Assembly: GCA_977006965.1 (NCBI GenBank)
Contig: OZ345352.1
Coordinates: 1 to 64,000 of the forward strand
Length of the DNA stretch: 64,000 nucleotides
Origin: Phymatolithon calcareum
Lineage: Eukaryota; Rhodophyta; Florideophyceae; Hapalidiales
Direction of reading: 5' to 3'
A program made the position numbers and the translations under genes. The notes below the pieces were generated by a model, which had not been told where the DNA came from, searched no databases, and saw only the letters and a list, made by a program, of their open reading frames with translations. Positions 10,769 through 21,300 of this stretch are shown piece by piece (positions within the stretch are counted from its first letter, which is position 1; each line of letters opens with the position of its first letter).

Positions 10769-11516
10769 GTCGATTTGAGAGCGTTTGAAAATTTGGTCAA
10801 GGTAGTCACCTCGCTGGCGAAGAAGACGCGGGACACCGACATGACGGAGATGAGTCCAAAAGACGTTCTTGATGTTGGGGAAGGTGTTGGGAGAGTATGT
10901 GGACTGGTCTGAGTCGATTTGAGAGCGTTTGAAATTTTGGTCAAGGTAGTCACCTCGCTGGCGAAGAAGACGCGGGACACCGACATGACGGAGATGAGTC
11001 CAAAAGACGTTCTTGATGTTGGGGAAGGTGTTGGGAGAGTATGTGGACTGGTCTGAGTCGATTTGAGAGCGTTTGAAATTTTGGTCAAGGTAGTCACCTC
11101 GCTGGCGAAGAAGACGCGGGACACCGACATGACGGAGATGAGTCCAAAAGACGTTCTTGATGTTGGGGAAGGTGTTGGGAGAGTATGTGGACTGGTCTGA
11201 GTCGATTTGAGAGCGTTTGAAATTTTGGTCAAGGTAGTCACCTCGCTGGCGAAGAAGACGCGGGACACCGACATGACGGGGATGACGTTGTAACATGTTT
11301 TAGAGGTTGGGGAAGGTGTTGGGAGAGTATGTGGACTGGTCTGAGTCGATTTGAGAGCGTTTGAAATTTTGGTCAAGGTAGTCACCTCGCTGGCGAAGAA
11401 GACGCGGGACACCGACATGACGGAGATGAGTTCAAAAGACGTTCTTGATGTTGGGGAAGGTGTTGGGAGAGTATGTGGACTGGTCTGAGTCGATTTGAGA
11501 GCGTTTGAAATTTTGG
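10763..11516. repeat. 144-bp minisatellite, unit-2 copy
   Basis: Units start at 10763, 10907, 11051, 11195, 11339 and 11483, matching the first copy from 2263 onward. Minus-strand frames are open throughout for the same reason as in the first copy. Confidence 0.85.
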
Positions 11517-11860
11517 TCAAGGTAGTCTCCCTCTCGGGAGGGAGGACGCGGGACACAAACATGACGATGATGACCGGAAAACATGTGGAGTAGGATGGTA
11601 AAGATGATGGGACAGTGGTTATGGCGTTTGGTTGCCAGTGGAAGACGCTGAGGAGGTTTGTTACTTCTGGGTCCGCGTTTCCAGCCTGTTTTCGCAGGTT
11701 GTTACTTCTGGGTCCGCGCACAGAGGCCATTTGGAGGGGGTGCCCTGTAGAGGCCAAAAACGCGGACCCAGAAGTAACAGTTTTAAATGGTCAAAATAGG
11801 ATTTTGTCGATTGTTTGAGTAAGTGGCACATTTGGACCCAGAAGTCACGAAAGAATATAC
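11517..11860. repeat. B-unit, unit-2 copy of 3017-3360
   Basis: Identical by eye to 3017-3360, including the TTACTTCTGGGTCCGCG palindrome. The gene-free DNA corresponding to 3361-3811 follows, up to 12314. Confidence 0.8.
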
Positions 11861-12314
11861 CTAGTGACCTACGGACACGGCTGGGTGCAGTATCAATGGA
11901 ATGTAGTTTCCGCTAGACTAGCTTGGCCCTCCTGTTGAGCGATGCTGACTCCAAGATCTCTGCATTTCTCAATTTTTTAATTATTTTTTCGCTGGGCGCG
12001 CGAATGTCCAGCGCTCAATGTTCTCTTTCGCGGACGAAGACGCGCCTCGCACGAGGTCATTAAGACGCGATAGCGCGTCGATCAAGACCTCGAACGCCGT
12101 TGCGCGCAGCTGGGAACATAGGGCACCGCAATCCGCGTGCCAGTGAAATGTTTTAGTAAAAAATAGAATTCTCTAGCTCCGGGAGGGGGAGCCGAAATAA
12201 TTAATGACATCGGGAGTAGAAAATATAGAAGGAGAAGCTAAACATCGAAATTTATTGCAAAAATAAGCATGGAGAAGCTAAACTTTTTCTCAAGCTCGCT
12301 TTCCAGCCCAAATA

Positions 12315-12579
12315 GGCCATACCCTTTTCTAGACTCTCCAAACACATGTTTTAGCTTCTCTCTTTTTTTTCCCCAATCGTCATAGAATTATGTAAAATCT
12401 ACGACTTGATCAAATTTTTCCCAGCTTCTCCCACCACATAGTACTAGGCCATACCCTTTTCTAGACTCTCCAAACACATGTTTTAGCTTCTCTCTTTTTT
12501 TTCCCCAATCGTCATAGAATTATGTAAAATCTACGACTTGATCAAATTTTTCCCAGCTTCTCCCACCACATAGTACTAG
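12315..12579. repeat. 132-bp tandem duplication, unit-2 copy
   Basis: Duplicate of 3815-4079 with the same two GGCCATACCC units. Confidence 0.8.
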
Positions 12580-12994
12580 GGTGGAGAAGGTGTTGGGAGA
12601 GTATGTGGACTGGTCTGAGTCGATTTGAGAGAGTTTGAAATTTTGGTCAAGGTAGTCTCCTTCTCGGGAGGGAGGTCGCGGGACACAAACATGTCGATGA
12701 TGACCGGAAAACATGTGGAGTAGGATGGTAAAGATGATGGGACAGTGGTTATGGCGTTTGGTTGCCATTGGGAGACGCTGAGGAGGTTTGTTACTTCTTG
12801 ATCCGCGTTTCCAGTCTGTTTTCGCAGGTTGTTACTTCTGGGTCCGCGCACAGAGGCCATTTGGAGGGGGTGCCTTGTAGAGGCCAAAAAACGCAGACCC
12901 AGAAGTAACAGTTTTAAATGTTCAAAATAAGATTTTGTCGATTGTTTGAGTAAGTGGCACATTTGGACCCAGAAGTCACGAAAGAATATACCTA
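12580..12994. repeat. Partial minisatellite unit plus B-unit, unit-2 copy
   Basis: Duplicate of 4080-4494, ending at AATATACCTAGG against the decayed recombinase-helicase fragment. Confidence 0.75.
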
Positions 12995-13515
12995 GGTTCG
13001 CAGCACCGACGAGTATGTTTCCTTCTGCAGTTCTTCTGGCCGAACGAGAATTGCCTTCAATTCATGTAGCGCATTGACATCGACCTCCTTCATGAGCAGC
13101 GCCTTCAGCCCTGCTGTTTGAAAACTCGCCATTGCTTCGTCAATCAATGCCCGGAGCGGGGATATCCAGATGGTTATCTCCTCATTCAGTGTGCTTCCTT
13201 GTCGTCCTCTGTCAGACGCCTTCGTTACAGAAGAGAGAGATGAAGCTAGGACAGGCTTTGAGGAGAGGCCAGCCGTCAATAACCGAGAGACTTCGCTGCT
13301 TCCTCCACACTCCGCGGAAACCACTCAGGCGCCGGCCGGAGCCCAAGATCCACATGCCATATTATCGACGCGTTTCGAAACCTTCCCATCTCCCTGTCTT
13401 CCGACGCTTTTCCTCCTCCGCCGAAAATGCCTTCCACACGAGCGTAAATCTCCTCGGCCGTTCTCATCGAATGACCAGCTTGCAGAACCATTGGGAGAAA
13501 TCTTTCTCATGTGAG
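12995..13515 (-). pseudogene. Decayed tyrosine recombinase-RecQ fragment, copy 2
   Basis: Duplicate of 4495-5015 with the same H/Y box of the recombinase and the same helicase remnants. It arose by the 8.5-kb duplication, not by separate insertion. Confidence 0.75.
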
Positions 13516-16341
13516 GGATGTACGGCTTGATCGAAGAAGATTCAAGAGCTGAGATATTGGAGAAGATATTTCAAACATTCACCTTGTACCATGATATTTT
13601 AAGTTTCCGAAGTTCTTTGATTTGCTTCTTAGACTTGTTTGATTTATATTTCGGATTCCCTCTTTTGAATTAAATCGTTTTTACAGAGATTAATCGCCCT
13701 CCTGTATTTTTTGAAAGCTTCACTATCTGCGAAAGTTGTTTCTATTTGCAGTCATTCTTCTACTTTCGCACGTGCAGTAAATCTGTCGGTCATAAAATCG
13801 TACACTGCGTGCAAGAGATCTAACACCGATATCTTGCAGAAATCTTAGTATCCAGAAGGCCACAGTAATCGTGTTAGCCTCGCGCGCGTGTGAAGCTCTG
13901 AAGTTCTTCCGAGCCACGCTGAACAATTGAATTCCAACCCAGATGCTTTTTTCTTCGATACGATACCATCACCGCTAGGCGGATGCGGGTGCTCCGCGGG
14001 GAGGTGATGGAAATCCCGTTTTTGGGAATTATATCGAAAATGGAAAAAATCGATCGTTTAGTGAACAGGGAGGTTTTTCGGAAAGTTTTCTGTGTGATAC
14101 TCTGCATTGTTAGAAGAACACAAAAAATTGGGAAAATCTGGTCCACAATCATGTTCCATCCTCCACACCGTGGGTCCGCATGGAGCTTCTGCAGTTCGTG
14201 TCTGGTAGAACTTGCACAGGACCTAAGCATCCATCCATCACCCGTGCAACTGTTGTTGTGCTTTCCGGCGTTTTTCTGATACACTCGCAGCTCTCGGAGA
14301 CCACCAGCATGTCCGGAAGGCCATCTTTATTGTGCCAATCGAACTGACTTGAGTTATGTTGAGTGAGAAGTGCCGCGGGAACATCTATAGCTCGTTTTTG
14401 AATTGGCAATATACATGGAATGACATTACAAATTTCCTCCGGAACTGCATACGAGAGCAGAACAGTCCCCGGATATGCAGGCGCAATAGGTTCAAGATTG
14501 TTACGCACAGGCTCATGCATCTTACTCAAAGCACGGTCGCAAGAATTGTGACAGCTGTAAAATTCCGTCTCTTCATCAATACGAACCTCTTTCGCAGCTT
14601 TGCTGCTCCGACATTTTGCAATGGGGACAGCTGTTATGGTCATTTTTTGAAAATGTCGGCTTTCCGCCTCTCCGAATGATTTCGTCCCGAAAAATTCTGT
14701 CAAACGTCGTAGGGTGAGGGTCTTCCTCCCTTTCCAGGATACTTAGTTCAACAAGTTGAGTACGCATTTTAGTAATCGAGTTCACTTCCACGCAAAGAAA
14801 GCTGATAAATTGGCTGGTATCCATACCTGTCACCAGTCTTCCCCATGCTCCTCATCATCGATTAGCGACGTTCGCATTATGTAAACTGAATTGATAGATA
14901 TGCCAAGGACCCCACGTGCCACCTTGACAGAAAGATGAACCTTATTGCCTTTGCTTTCCTTTATTCAGGTTACGAAATGAAAACGAATCCTCAAGTGCCT
15001 GCCTGTTGAGCACCACATTTGCACTGCGCAGTGTTCTAAACCCATTCGTGAGGAAATTTCTTGCCCTTTCGCGGCCTGCATTTAGTGTTGTGAGCGTACT
15101 TTTTGTTGAGACTCTTCCTCTCCTACGAATTGCCGAATTACGACAAATGCTTCAACTTTCATCTAAAAGAAAAGCAATAAAAGCAATGAATACGAGAAGG
15201 GTATGCCCATAAGCAGCACTCCCAAGGCCGAGCGCATAGTCAATGGTTCAGGATGTGCGAATACTACGACCGTCATCGCTCTGGGAGACGAATTGGTTGA
15301 ACTGAGTAGATTTTGCAAGGGGTTGTGAATTGTGAACTCTCCACAGGAAATTGCGAGTGTTTAGTGTTTATTGTTCTCCTCACCAGCTTTGTGCGTTCAT
15401 CCTAGGTGCTGTTCAACCTCCCTGCTCAACGGACGTGTGCTTTACCGGCAAAGATGATTGCACATGTGCTGTGCAGACCTCGAACCGGGGACGCAGGAAG
15501 TGTTTTGTGCAGTCCGTGAGAAGAAGAATGTTACGATCCGAGAGCTCTTCTCTGGCTTCCGGGACGCGATTCCACGAGCAGATTCGAGCAACGAAACGAT
15601 GCCGTCACAGGTGGAGAATCTCAGGAAGTACGAGACGACGCTTCGTGGATGGATGAGTAGGAGATGCCACAGACGGACAACGCAGGACTCTGTGTTGAGC
15701 AGCGGTGCCAAGAGTTGGCCAAAATTTGACCCTGAAGCCTAACTGGCAGTCTTTATCGAATACGAGGAGAGAGATATCATAATTCGGATCCCATTCTTCT
15801 GTTAAAAGCACTCGACGCAAGTTAGCAGCTTGAAATAATCCTTTTTTGAAGCGCAGAGGCCTGGGCCTCAAGACAATAGAATGGAGTTCGAAGCAGAATC
15901 CGACATGTCAGCATTGAAAGTTTATGAGATCGGATCACGGAGGGAGATGTGCACAGCGAGAAAATGAGTCATCAAGGAAGTGAGGCTCAAGAGAGCAGTA
16001 GTGCTCTGAAATCAAGGACGATACATGCAGTGGGACGTGGAAAGAAACATCAGTAATGGAAAATAAAGCTCAAGGCAGTACGGAAGGGAGTGAGATGCCG
16101 AAAGCGCCCGCCGCATAAGCAAAACCTTGACTCATACTTCAATATCACAAGCGAACAGGAAGGAAAGTGTGTGGCATGCAATTGCATGCATTGCATGCGC
16201 ACACTAAACTCATTCGTGATAATGATGGTTATACAGCTTGGAGAACGGAGAACAAATTATAAATTGCATTTGCTATCATAAATTTAGATTCCTATTTTCT
16301 AATAATATTTGGGCAACTTTTCCCGGGTTCTGGCGCACCAT
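13516..16341. other. Long stretch without a recognised gene, unit-2 copy
   Basis: Duplicate of 5016-7841. The Cys-containing minus-strand frame is at 14149-14703. Nothing recognisable. Confidence 0.35.
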
Positions 16342-16440
16342 GTTCCCGTTCGCGCACACTTGCGCGCTTGGTACTGTTGGAAAGTGCGCGGCAAGAGCTT
16401 TCGAACGGTACCAGGCGCGCAACTGTGCGCGCAAGGGAAT
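16342..16440. repeat. GC-rich inverted repeat, unit-2 copy
   Basis: Duplicate of the hairpin at 7842-7940. Confidence 0.65.
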
Positions 16441-16520
16441 ATATGCGCCACCTGGAGCCGACCGCCGAAATATTATCTAAAAATTAGGCTCGAGTGCTGG
16501 TGAGTTGGATGCAAGCGGAA

Positions 16521-16731
16521 TTTGGCAGGTGGGGGGAATGGCGACACAAAAAATTAGTGAATTTTAACTTTGGGGGGAATGCCGCTGAAAATCACCGTCG
16601 AATACAGGCCGTATTTGCATGCCCGTACGGCCCGCAAACGCATATAATCTCAGCGCCATTCCCCACACTAATTCTATTTTTCAATTATTTCTCAGACTTA
16701 GCGCCATTCCCCCCACCCGGAAACAGTATAG
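16521..16731. mobile_element. MITE-like element, copy B
   Basis: Duplicate of 8021-8231, about 150 bp upstream of the second SET gene. Confidence 0.7.
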
Positions 16732-16876
16732 AGCAAAAGCCAGTGGCTCTCCTCAAAGAGCTAATCGAACGCCACTCCCTTCCGGGATCGATTGTTCTTG
16801 ATATGTTTGGGGTACATATTCTACTGGTGTTGCTTGTCTCCAGCTCCCGGCTCCTCGAGTGTTTGTTGGCTGCGAA

Positions 16877-17749
16877 ATGGACAAGCAATGCCACGACATT
16901 TTTGCTGAGCATTTGTTCCACAGGTTTGCGGAAGCCATCGTGTCCGATCGTTTCCCATTGCTCGCAGAAAAACAACTCCTTCTCGAAGAGGCACGCTCCG
17001 AGGTCCATAACATCGTGAAACGCAGGAGCAAGACGAGCCCCCTGGTCCAACCTTCTGATTGGCCCATATTTTGTGCTCTTCCAGACCATCTTGTCAACTT
17101 CTTCTGCACTGCTACCCGCACTATGAACGAGGTCGACACGGTCAAGCGTGTCGAGCTTGCAAAGTGGCCATCCAATCTCCTTTCCTTATTCCGTGCCTTT
17201 GACGTTAACACACTCTTTGCAGCCGACGCCAGCTTTCACGGTGTCTATGTCGCCAAGTCACGCATTCCTGGTGCGGATAATGTAGTTTTCGCTCTCCAAC
17301 GCATTGCACCATTTACCGTCATTGGCTGGTACAGCGGTACTACTGTCCATAAGAACATCACAAAAAGCAAACATATTGCACGTCTTGATGGTTCTATGTA
17401 TGGGCGAGACGAATTAGGATGCACGGTTGACAGATTCAGAACGTACGCTATGCGACTGCCAAACATGAATCCTGAAAACACTTCTCCTCGCCTGCAGGGA
17501 AAGGAGGTATTCGTGGTGCCCCCTCCTTACTGTGTTCAAGCGTATATCAACGACAAAAAGAAGATTCAGAACGGTCTTGAAGCGGACAACGCTATCATTC
17601 GACATGCAAACGCACAGTTCGAACACAGAAGCCTTCCTTTTGATTTTCCTACTTTCACGAACCCGTACTTCGTTTTCGTTACAGCAATCACGAGTATCGA
17701 GAAAGGTGAGGAAGTACTTGTCAACTACGGCAAGCAGTACTGGCGTTAG
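16877..17749 (+). CDS. SET-domain protein, copy 2
   Basis: Same 290-residue SET-domain protein as at 8377-9249, with the same ATG choice and the same VLVNYG catalytic end. No difference between the two translations is visible. If both are expressed, dosage is doubled. It lies about 480 bp upstream of the intact unknown gene on the same strand. Confidence 0.75.
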   Translation: MDKQCHDIFAEHLFHRFAEAIVSDRFPLLAEKQLLLEEARSEVHNIVKRRSKTSPLVQPSDWPIFCALPDHLVNFFCTATRTMNEVDTVKRVELAKWPSNLLSLFRAFDVNTLFAADASFHGVYVAKSRIPGADNVVFALQRIAPFTVIGWYSGTTVHKNITKSKHIARLDGSMYGRDELGCTVDRFRTYAMRLPNMNPENTSPRLQGKEVFVVPPPYCVQAYINDKKKIQNGLEADNAIIRHANAQFEHRSLPFDFPTFTNPYFVFVTAITSIEKGEEVLVNYGKQYWR

Positions 17750-17975
17750 TTTCCAGATATTGGGACTTGAAAGTTTTCTTCCTACTCTACATTCTATGCG
17801 TTGAATGGTATAGATTCAGTAAACGCTTCAACTTAAGATTGTTTTTCTATACTGTGTCTTGTAGACGAAAAGACTGTTTAGTACAATAGTGAAGGAGAAA
17901 GCGTACAAAGCGGAATGCTGGCGGCTGGCGATTGGTGGGTCGCGATATGAGCGTATGAAAATTTATATTCTAGGT

Positions 17976-17992
17976 CAGAGATCTCAGATCTC
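17976..17992. promoter_or_regulatory. AGATCT palindromic motif upstream of unknown gene
   Basis: CAGAGATCTCAGATCTC, a near-perfect palindrome preceded by ATTCTAGGT. Two further copies with the same TTCTA lead-in sit downstream of the gene. Confidence 0.5.
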
Positions 17993-18129
17993 CGATGTAG
18001 ATTCGAAATTTTGAAATCTCATTATTTATTGAACTTTTCCGTTTTTCCGACCAATATTTCAAATTCTTAATTTCTTAGTTCATATTTAAATTCCCTAATT
18101 TTCCGCCGCTCCTTGTCATAGCTTTTCCC

Positions 18130-18136
18130 TATATAT
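18130..18136 (+). promoter_or_regulatory. TATA box of unknown gene
   Basis: TATATAT about 100 bp before ATG 18231, followed by a C/T-rich leader with almost no purines, as in many TATA promoters. The same box is at 9630-9636 in the first unit. Confidence 0.55.
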
Positions 18137-18230
18137 GTTCCCACCCCCCATTGACTTTTCCCCAACATCTTTCCACCTCACACCCCCAAACTCCGTTATC
18201 CTGCGCTATCCTTCGCTCTCACACCTCATC

Positions 18231-19976
18231 ATGTTTGCCCACAGGAAGGACCCCGCCGGGACTACCGCTCGCACTCCCGTAGTCATTATCGGCTACGAGG
18301 ACCCTCTCTTCCGTAATGAACTCAACGTATCTCCCTCTTCTCAGTTCTCGCGATGGGCTTCCGATGCAGAGCATTTCATGATGCCGCTCCGCGTACACGT
18401 TTTCAAGATCAAGACGAAGAATCCGTTTCGTATCGGAAAGGGGTTCACTGGTCTTCTCGGCGTCCTGAACAACGCGCTCATCATCAGCTCTCCAGCTTTT
18501 GAGGATACTGAGCTCGACATCACTACAAGCGAGACGATGAACAGGGAGCTCTTCACTCGTGCTCAAGTGCAAGGCCCTGTCCACTCAGTGACGTTCATCG
18601 AGTTCAACCGCCCCGATGGCGCCGACTTTCCCATCTACAAGATAGTCTGGACGAGGCTGAACAACAAGACCGTCGAGAATGGCGTTGCGGACAAGATTTG
18701 GATCGGCTCTTTGCTCATGCAACATGCCGTACCGACAACTCTGGCTGTAAACGCGCTATACGGGTATTCCCTATCGCCGGGCTCATACCAACCTCTTGAG
18801 AAACCGGAAGGTCCAAAAATGAAAGTCCCCAGCCAAGTGAGCAATATGGTCTGGATCTGGTACCCGGAATACCGCCCTTCAAACCTCGTCTCATTCATGA
18901 CTACTCTCTCCAACGTAAAGTTGAACAAGGACGACACCACCGCGTTCTTAAACATTCTACCTGTCGTGAGTGGGCTCTATCGCGCCAACATCTCCAATCA
19001 TACCAATGTTGGTGGTATGGAAAAGCTCCTCATCACGTACGACGACAACCCCCACAATCCCATGGCTGCAGACGCGTACATCGACGAGTCCGGTACGCGT
19101 GACTTGCCGAAAGCCTGGTTAGATCCTGCCCACGAGGACCGTCTTCGCCTGTACACCTCACTACCGGCTTCTACTCTCGACAAATGCACGGGCTATGAGG
19201 CTTGGGGATTTGAGGGAATGAACTCGATGAACTGGGCTTTTGTTCTCCCCTACACTAAAGCCGAGAACACTCCATCCGCTTACGGCCCTGTCCGTTCTGC
19301 TGTTCCGTCAGCGACCGCCCCCAGCGCGCTCTTCACTCCCATCCTTCTCGAGAAAGGTGACACCCTCCGCCGTGTTTCAAACGGTCTTCTCAGGGATTCT
19401 CTCCAGTGCGAGCGTGGACTCTTGAACTTCGACAGCTACAAAACTCAGGCTCTCTTTCCGTCTGAGCACGTTATTCCCGAGTCGTCTTCCGCTCAATCTG
19501 AAGACAGAAACAAGCCTTGCGTAACCAGGGGAAAGCAAGTTGTCCGTACTAAGACTTCCACACCCCCTCCGGAGTCCAGTCCAGGCAGTCCAGGCAGTCC
19601 AAAGGTGACCATATCTTCTCCGGTTCCACCAGGGACTCCTCCTACTCCCAAACAAATGACCTTGAAAAAGCCCACTGGCTCCACTGCTATGAAGCAAAAG
19701 GACACTCCTGAGAACAGCGAGAGCGAGAATGACAGCGGTGAAGACGAAAGTAGCAGCGAAGATGAAGCTACCGCTACTATTGTCAAAGTCAAAAAGGAGG
19801 GCGACAGTGGAACGTCTAACAAGTCCAAGGACTCGGCGCCAAAGTCCTCCAAAGCAAGTGCTCCGGGGTCCTCGAAAGGCATTCCCTCGGAGACCTCTTC
19901 TACTCGCCCTCAAAAAGCTGAAAAGAGGAAAGCATCCGGAGGTGATGGGAAAGACAGTCGCACGAAGCAGAAATAA
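18231..19976 (+). CDS. Unknown protein with long disordered charged tail (intact copy)
   Basis: A 581-residue protein of no family I recognise. Residues 1 to about 345 look folded: mixed hydrophobic beta-like stretches, a WIWYPEYRPSNL segment, many Trp and Tyr, no signal peptide. From about residue 415 onward it is low in hydrophobics, with Pro/Ser-rich segments (TPPPESSPGSPGSP), an acidic patch (SGEDESSSEDEA) and a Lys/Ser-rich end (KKEGDSG, KAEKRKASGGDGK), suggesting a nuclear, nucleic-acid-binding or phosphorylated tail. Start chosen at the CATCATGTTTGCC context downstream of the TATA box; an ATG 96 bp earlier overlaps the TATA box. No introns. AATAAA lies 136 bp past the stop. Clearly coding: high GC at third positions, and long sustained frame. 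Confidence 0.7.
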   Translation: MFAHRKDPAGTTARTPVVIIGYEDPLFRNELNVSPSSQFSRWASDAEHFMMPLRVHVFKIKTKNPFRIGKGFTGLLGVLNNALIISSPAFEDTELDITTSETMNRELFTRAQVQGPVHSVTFIEFNRPDGADFPIYKIVWTRLNNKTVENGVADKIWIGSLLMQHAVPTTLAVNALYGYSLSPGSYQPLEKPEGPKMKVPSQVSNMVWIWYPEYRPSNLVSFMTTLSNVKLNKDDTTAFLNILPVVSGLYRANISNHTNVGGMEKLLITYDDNPHNPMAADAYIDESGTRDLPKAWLDPAHEDRLRLYTSLPASTLDKCTGYEAWGFEGMNSMNWAFVLPYTKAENTPSAYGPVRSAVPSATAPSALFTPILLEKGDTLRRVSNGLLRDSLQCERGLLNFDSYKTQALFPSEHVIPESSSAQSEDRNKPCVTRGKQVVRTKTSTPPPESSPGSPGSPKVTISSPVPPGTPPTPKQMTLKKPTGSTAMKQKDTPENSESENDSGEDESSSEDEATATIVKVKKEGDSGTSNKSKDSAPKSSKASAPGSSKGIPSETSSTRPQKAEKRKASGGDGKDSRTKQK

Positions 19977-20111
19977 TAGAACACATCATCATCATCCAAA
20001 GGCAGCGTCTCTTCTCTATCTACAGTAATCTTTCTCCTCAATTTGCTTTCTGTGCCGAGATGCGACCATTCCGTTACCACTGTCTGTCACCAATAGAGCC
20101 GCATTTGTTTC

Positions 20112-20117
20112 AATAAA
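20112..20117 (+). terminator. Polyadenylation signal AATAAA
   Basis: Canonical AATAAA 136 bp downstream of the stop codon of the unknown gene, followed by T-rich sequence. Confidence 0.5.
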
Positions 20118-20283
20118 TTTGATTTCATTCTACTCCTAATGAGAAAAAATACATTGTCGGGAAAACGCTCTTGCCTTCTGCTCTTCCATTATAAACTGGT
20201 TGCGCTCAGATATCGATATTGTAGTGTATTCGGTGGGCGAAGGCGAAATTTTGGTTCACGCACATTTAAATTTGGATTCTATG

Positions 20284-20431
20284 CCAGAGATCTCAGATCT
20301 CTGCCGTGGAGACTAAATTTATCACACTTTTTAATATCTTACGTTTCAGTTCTACATCAACGTTCGTCTCATACTTTCCCATATTACAGTTGTCATACTT
20401 TTAGGTTCTACACCAGAGATCTCAGATCTCT
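20284..20431. repeat. Two copies of AGATCT palindrome
   Basis: CCAGAGATCTCAGATCTCTG at 20284-20303 and CCAGAGATCTCAGATCTCT at 20413-20431, each preceded by TTCTAY. With the copy upstream of the gene they bracket the unknown gene. Confidence 0.6.
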
Positions 20432-20535
20432 CACGTAAACTAAACATTTTCTTATCATATTACTCAAAACTACCAAACTACCAATTCACACATATTCATA
20501 GAAACATTTCCCATCACATTTATTACAATTGCTTT

Positions 20536-20551
20536 CCTATTCCCTATTCAA
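20536..20551. repeat. Short telomere-like interstitial motif
   Basis: CCTATTCCCTATTC, two units of the 7-bp satellite from the left end, overlapping the 3' end of the recombinase-helicase reading frame. Confidence 0.6.
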
Positions 20552-21300
20552 ATATCAAAGTACTTCAGCTTCAAATGCTTGTGCGCCCATTCCATAGCTT
20601 CGAATATTCCTGCATGATCTTCAACATTGTCGTTCACCAGCCAATCCGCAAACTCTGTCGCACTTCTAATCCTCTGTCTCCGCTCTATCGGCACAATCTC
20701 CAGCAGCGATTCTCGCGTTGCCGTATTTCGATAGCAAAGCATCACAAACTTGGTGCACGCCTCGAAGGGACATGCTAATGCTCTCCCAAATTCACTAGGC
20801 CAGTGAATATTCCGCCCATTTACCCCTTCAATAAAGCATCGACGGCAACGTGTCTTTCCTGTCCCTTGAACAGATGGTAGTACTTTGCAGTCCTTAACAC
20901 GATGCTCCGGCTGCAAACACCGCACGCATACCAACTTGATTTGACGGCACGATGCCAAATTACACATCTGCACATTCCCGCGCACAAGCCTCGCATATTC
21001 TTTCGGATGAAACATATAGTCTCTAGAGGTGCAAGCGTCGAAGAGGCACGCCGCACAATACTTTGACAGTTCCTTACCCAACTTCCTCATTCGAATAGTC
21101 TGCTCCTCCGACTCACGCTGTGCCAGTGCTCGCTTCTTATGAGCACGCTCCAGCTCAGTCTCCGACGGACGATTGCTTCCACAGACGGTCACAGATCCGC
21201 ATCCCAGCGCTCGGTCTCTTGATTCGCCCGCTCTTTGCCTGCACACGTCGCAAGCCTCAGTCCCGTTCCCCCGCTCCATGCATGTAGGGTACTGTTCCAA
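20548..21300 (-). CDS. Cys-rich C-terminal tail of recombinase-RecQ gene
   Basis: About 250 codons in the same frame as the RecQ domain, separated from it by one TGA at 21301-21303 and lacking its own ATG at that point. It contains many Cys/His pairs (CDVC, CAAC, CVRCLQPEHRVKDC, CRRC, CPFEAC). CVRCLQPEHRVKDC is a zinc-knuckle spacing (C-x2-C-x4-H-x4-C). Tails of this type follow the helicase in fungal OrsD/RecQ-type proteins. It likely forms the protein's C-terminus if the TGA is read through, spliced out or an error; otherwise it is dead. It ends at the telomere-like motif. Confidence 0.65.
   Translation of the reverse strand: MEQYPTCMERGNGTEACDVCRQRAGESRDRALGCGSVTVCGSNRPSETELERAHKKRALAQRESEEQTIRMRKLGKELSKYCAACLFDACTSRDYMFHPKEYARLVRGNVQMCNLASCRQIKLVCVRCLQPEHRVKDCKVLPSVQGTGKTRCRRCFIEGVNGRNIHWPSEFGRALACPFEACTKFVMLCYRNTATRESLLEIVPIERRQRIRSATEFADWLVNDNVEDHAGIFEAMEWAHKHLKLKYFDI

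Larger units (their letters stand above)
10763..19262. repeat. 8.5-kb tandem duplication, unit 2
   Basis: Second unit of the duplication. Unlike unit 1 it continues past 19262 into the native 3' part of the unknown gene, so its gene copy is complete. Its left edge is the new joint and its right edge is original sequence. Confidence 0.9.
19977..20547. other. 3' flank with AGATCT motifs
   Basis: Intergenic DNA between the convergent unknown gene and the recombinase-helicase gene. It holds AATAAA at 20112-20117, two copies of CCAGAGATCTCAGATCTCT (20284 and 20413), and a short telomere-like CCTATTCCCTATTC at its right edge. Confidence 0.6.

Noticed and set aside
19377-19913. Minus-strand ORFs opposite the charged tail of the unknown gene
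   Set aside because: Shadow of Ser/Lys/Glu-rich codons; no independent signal.
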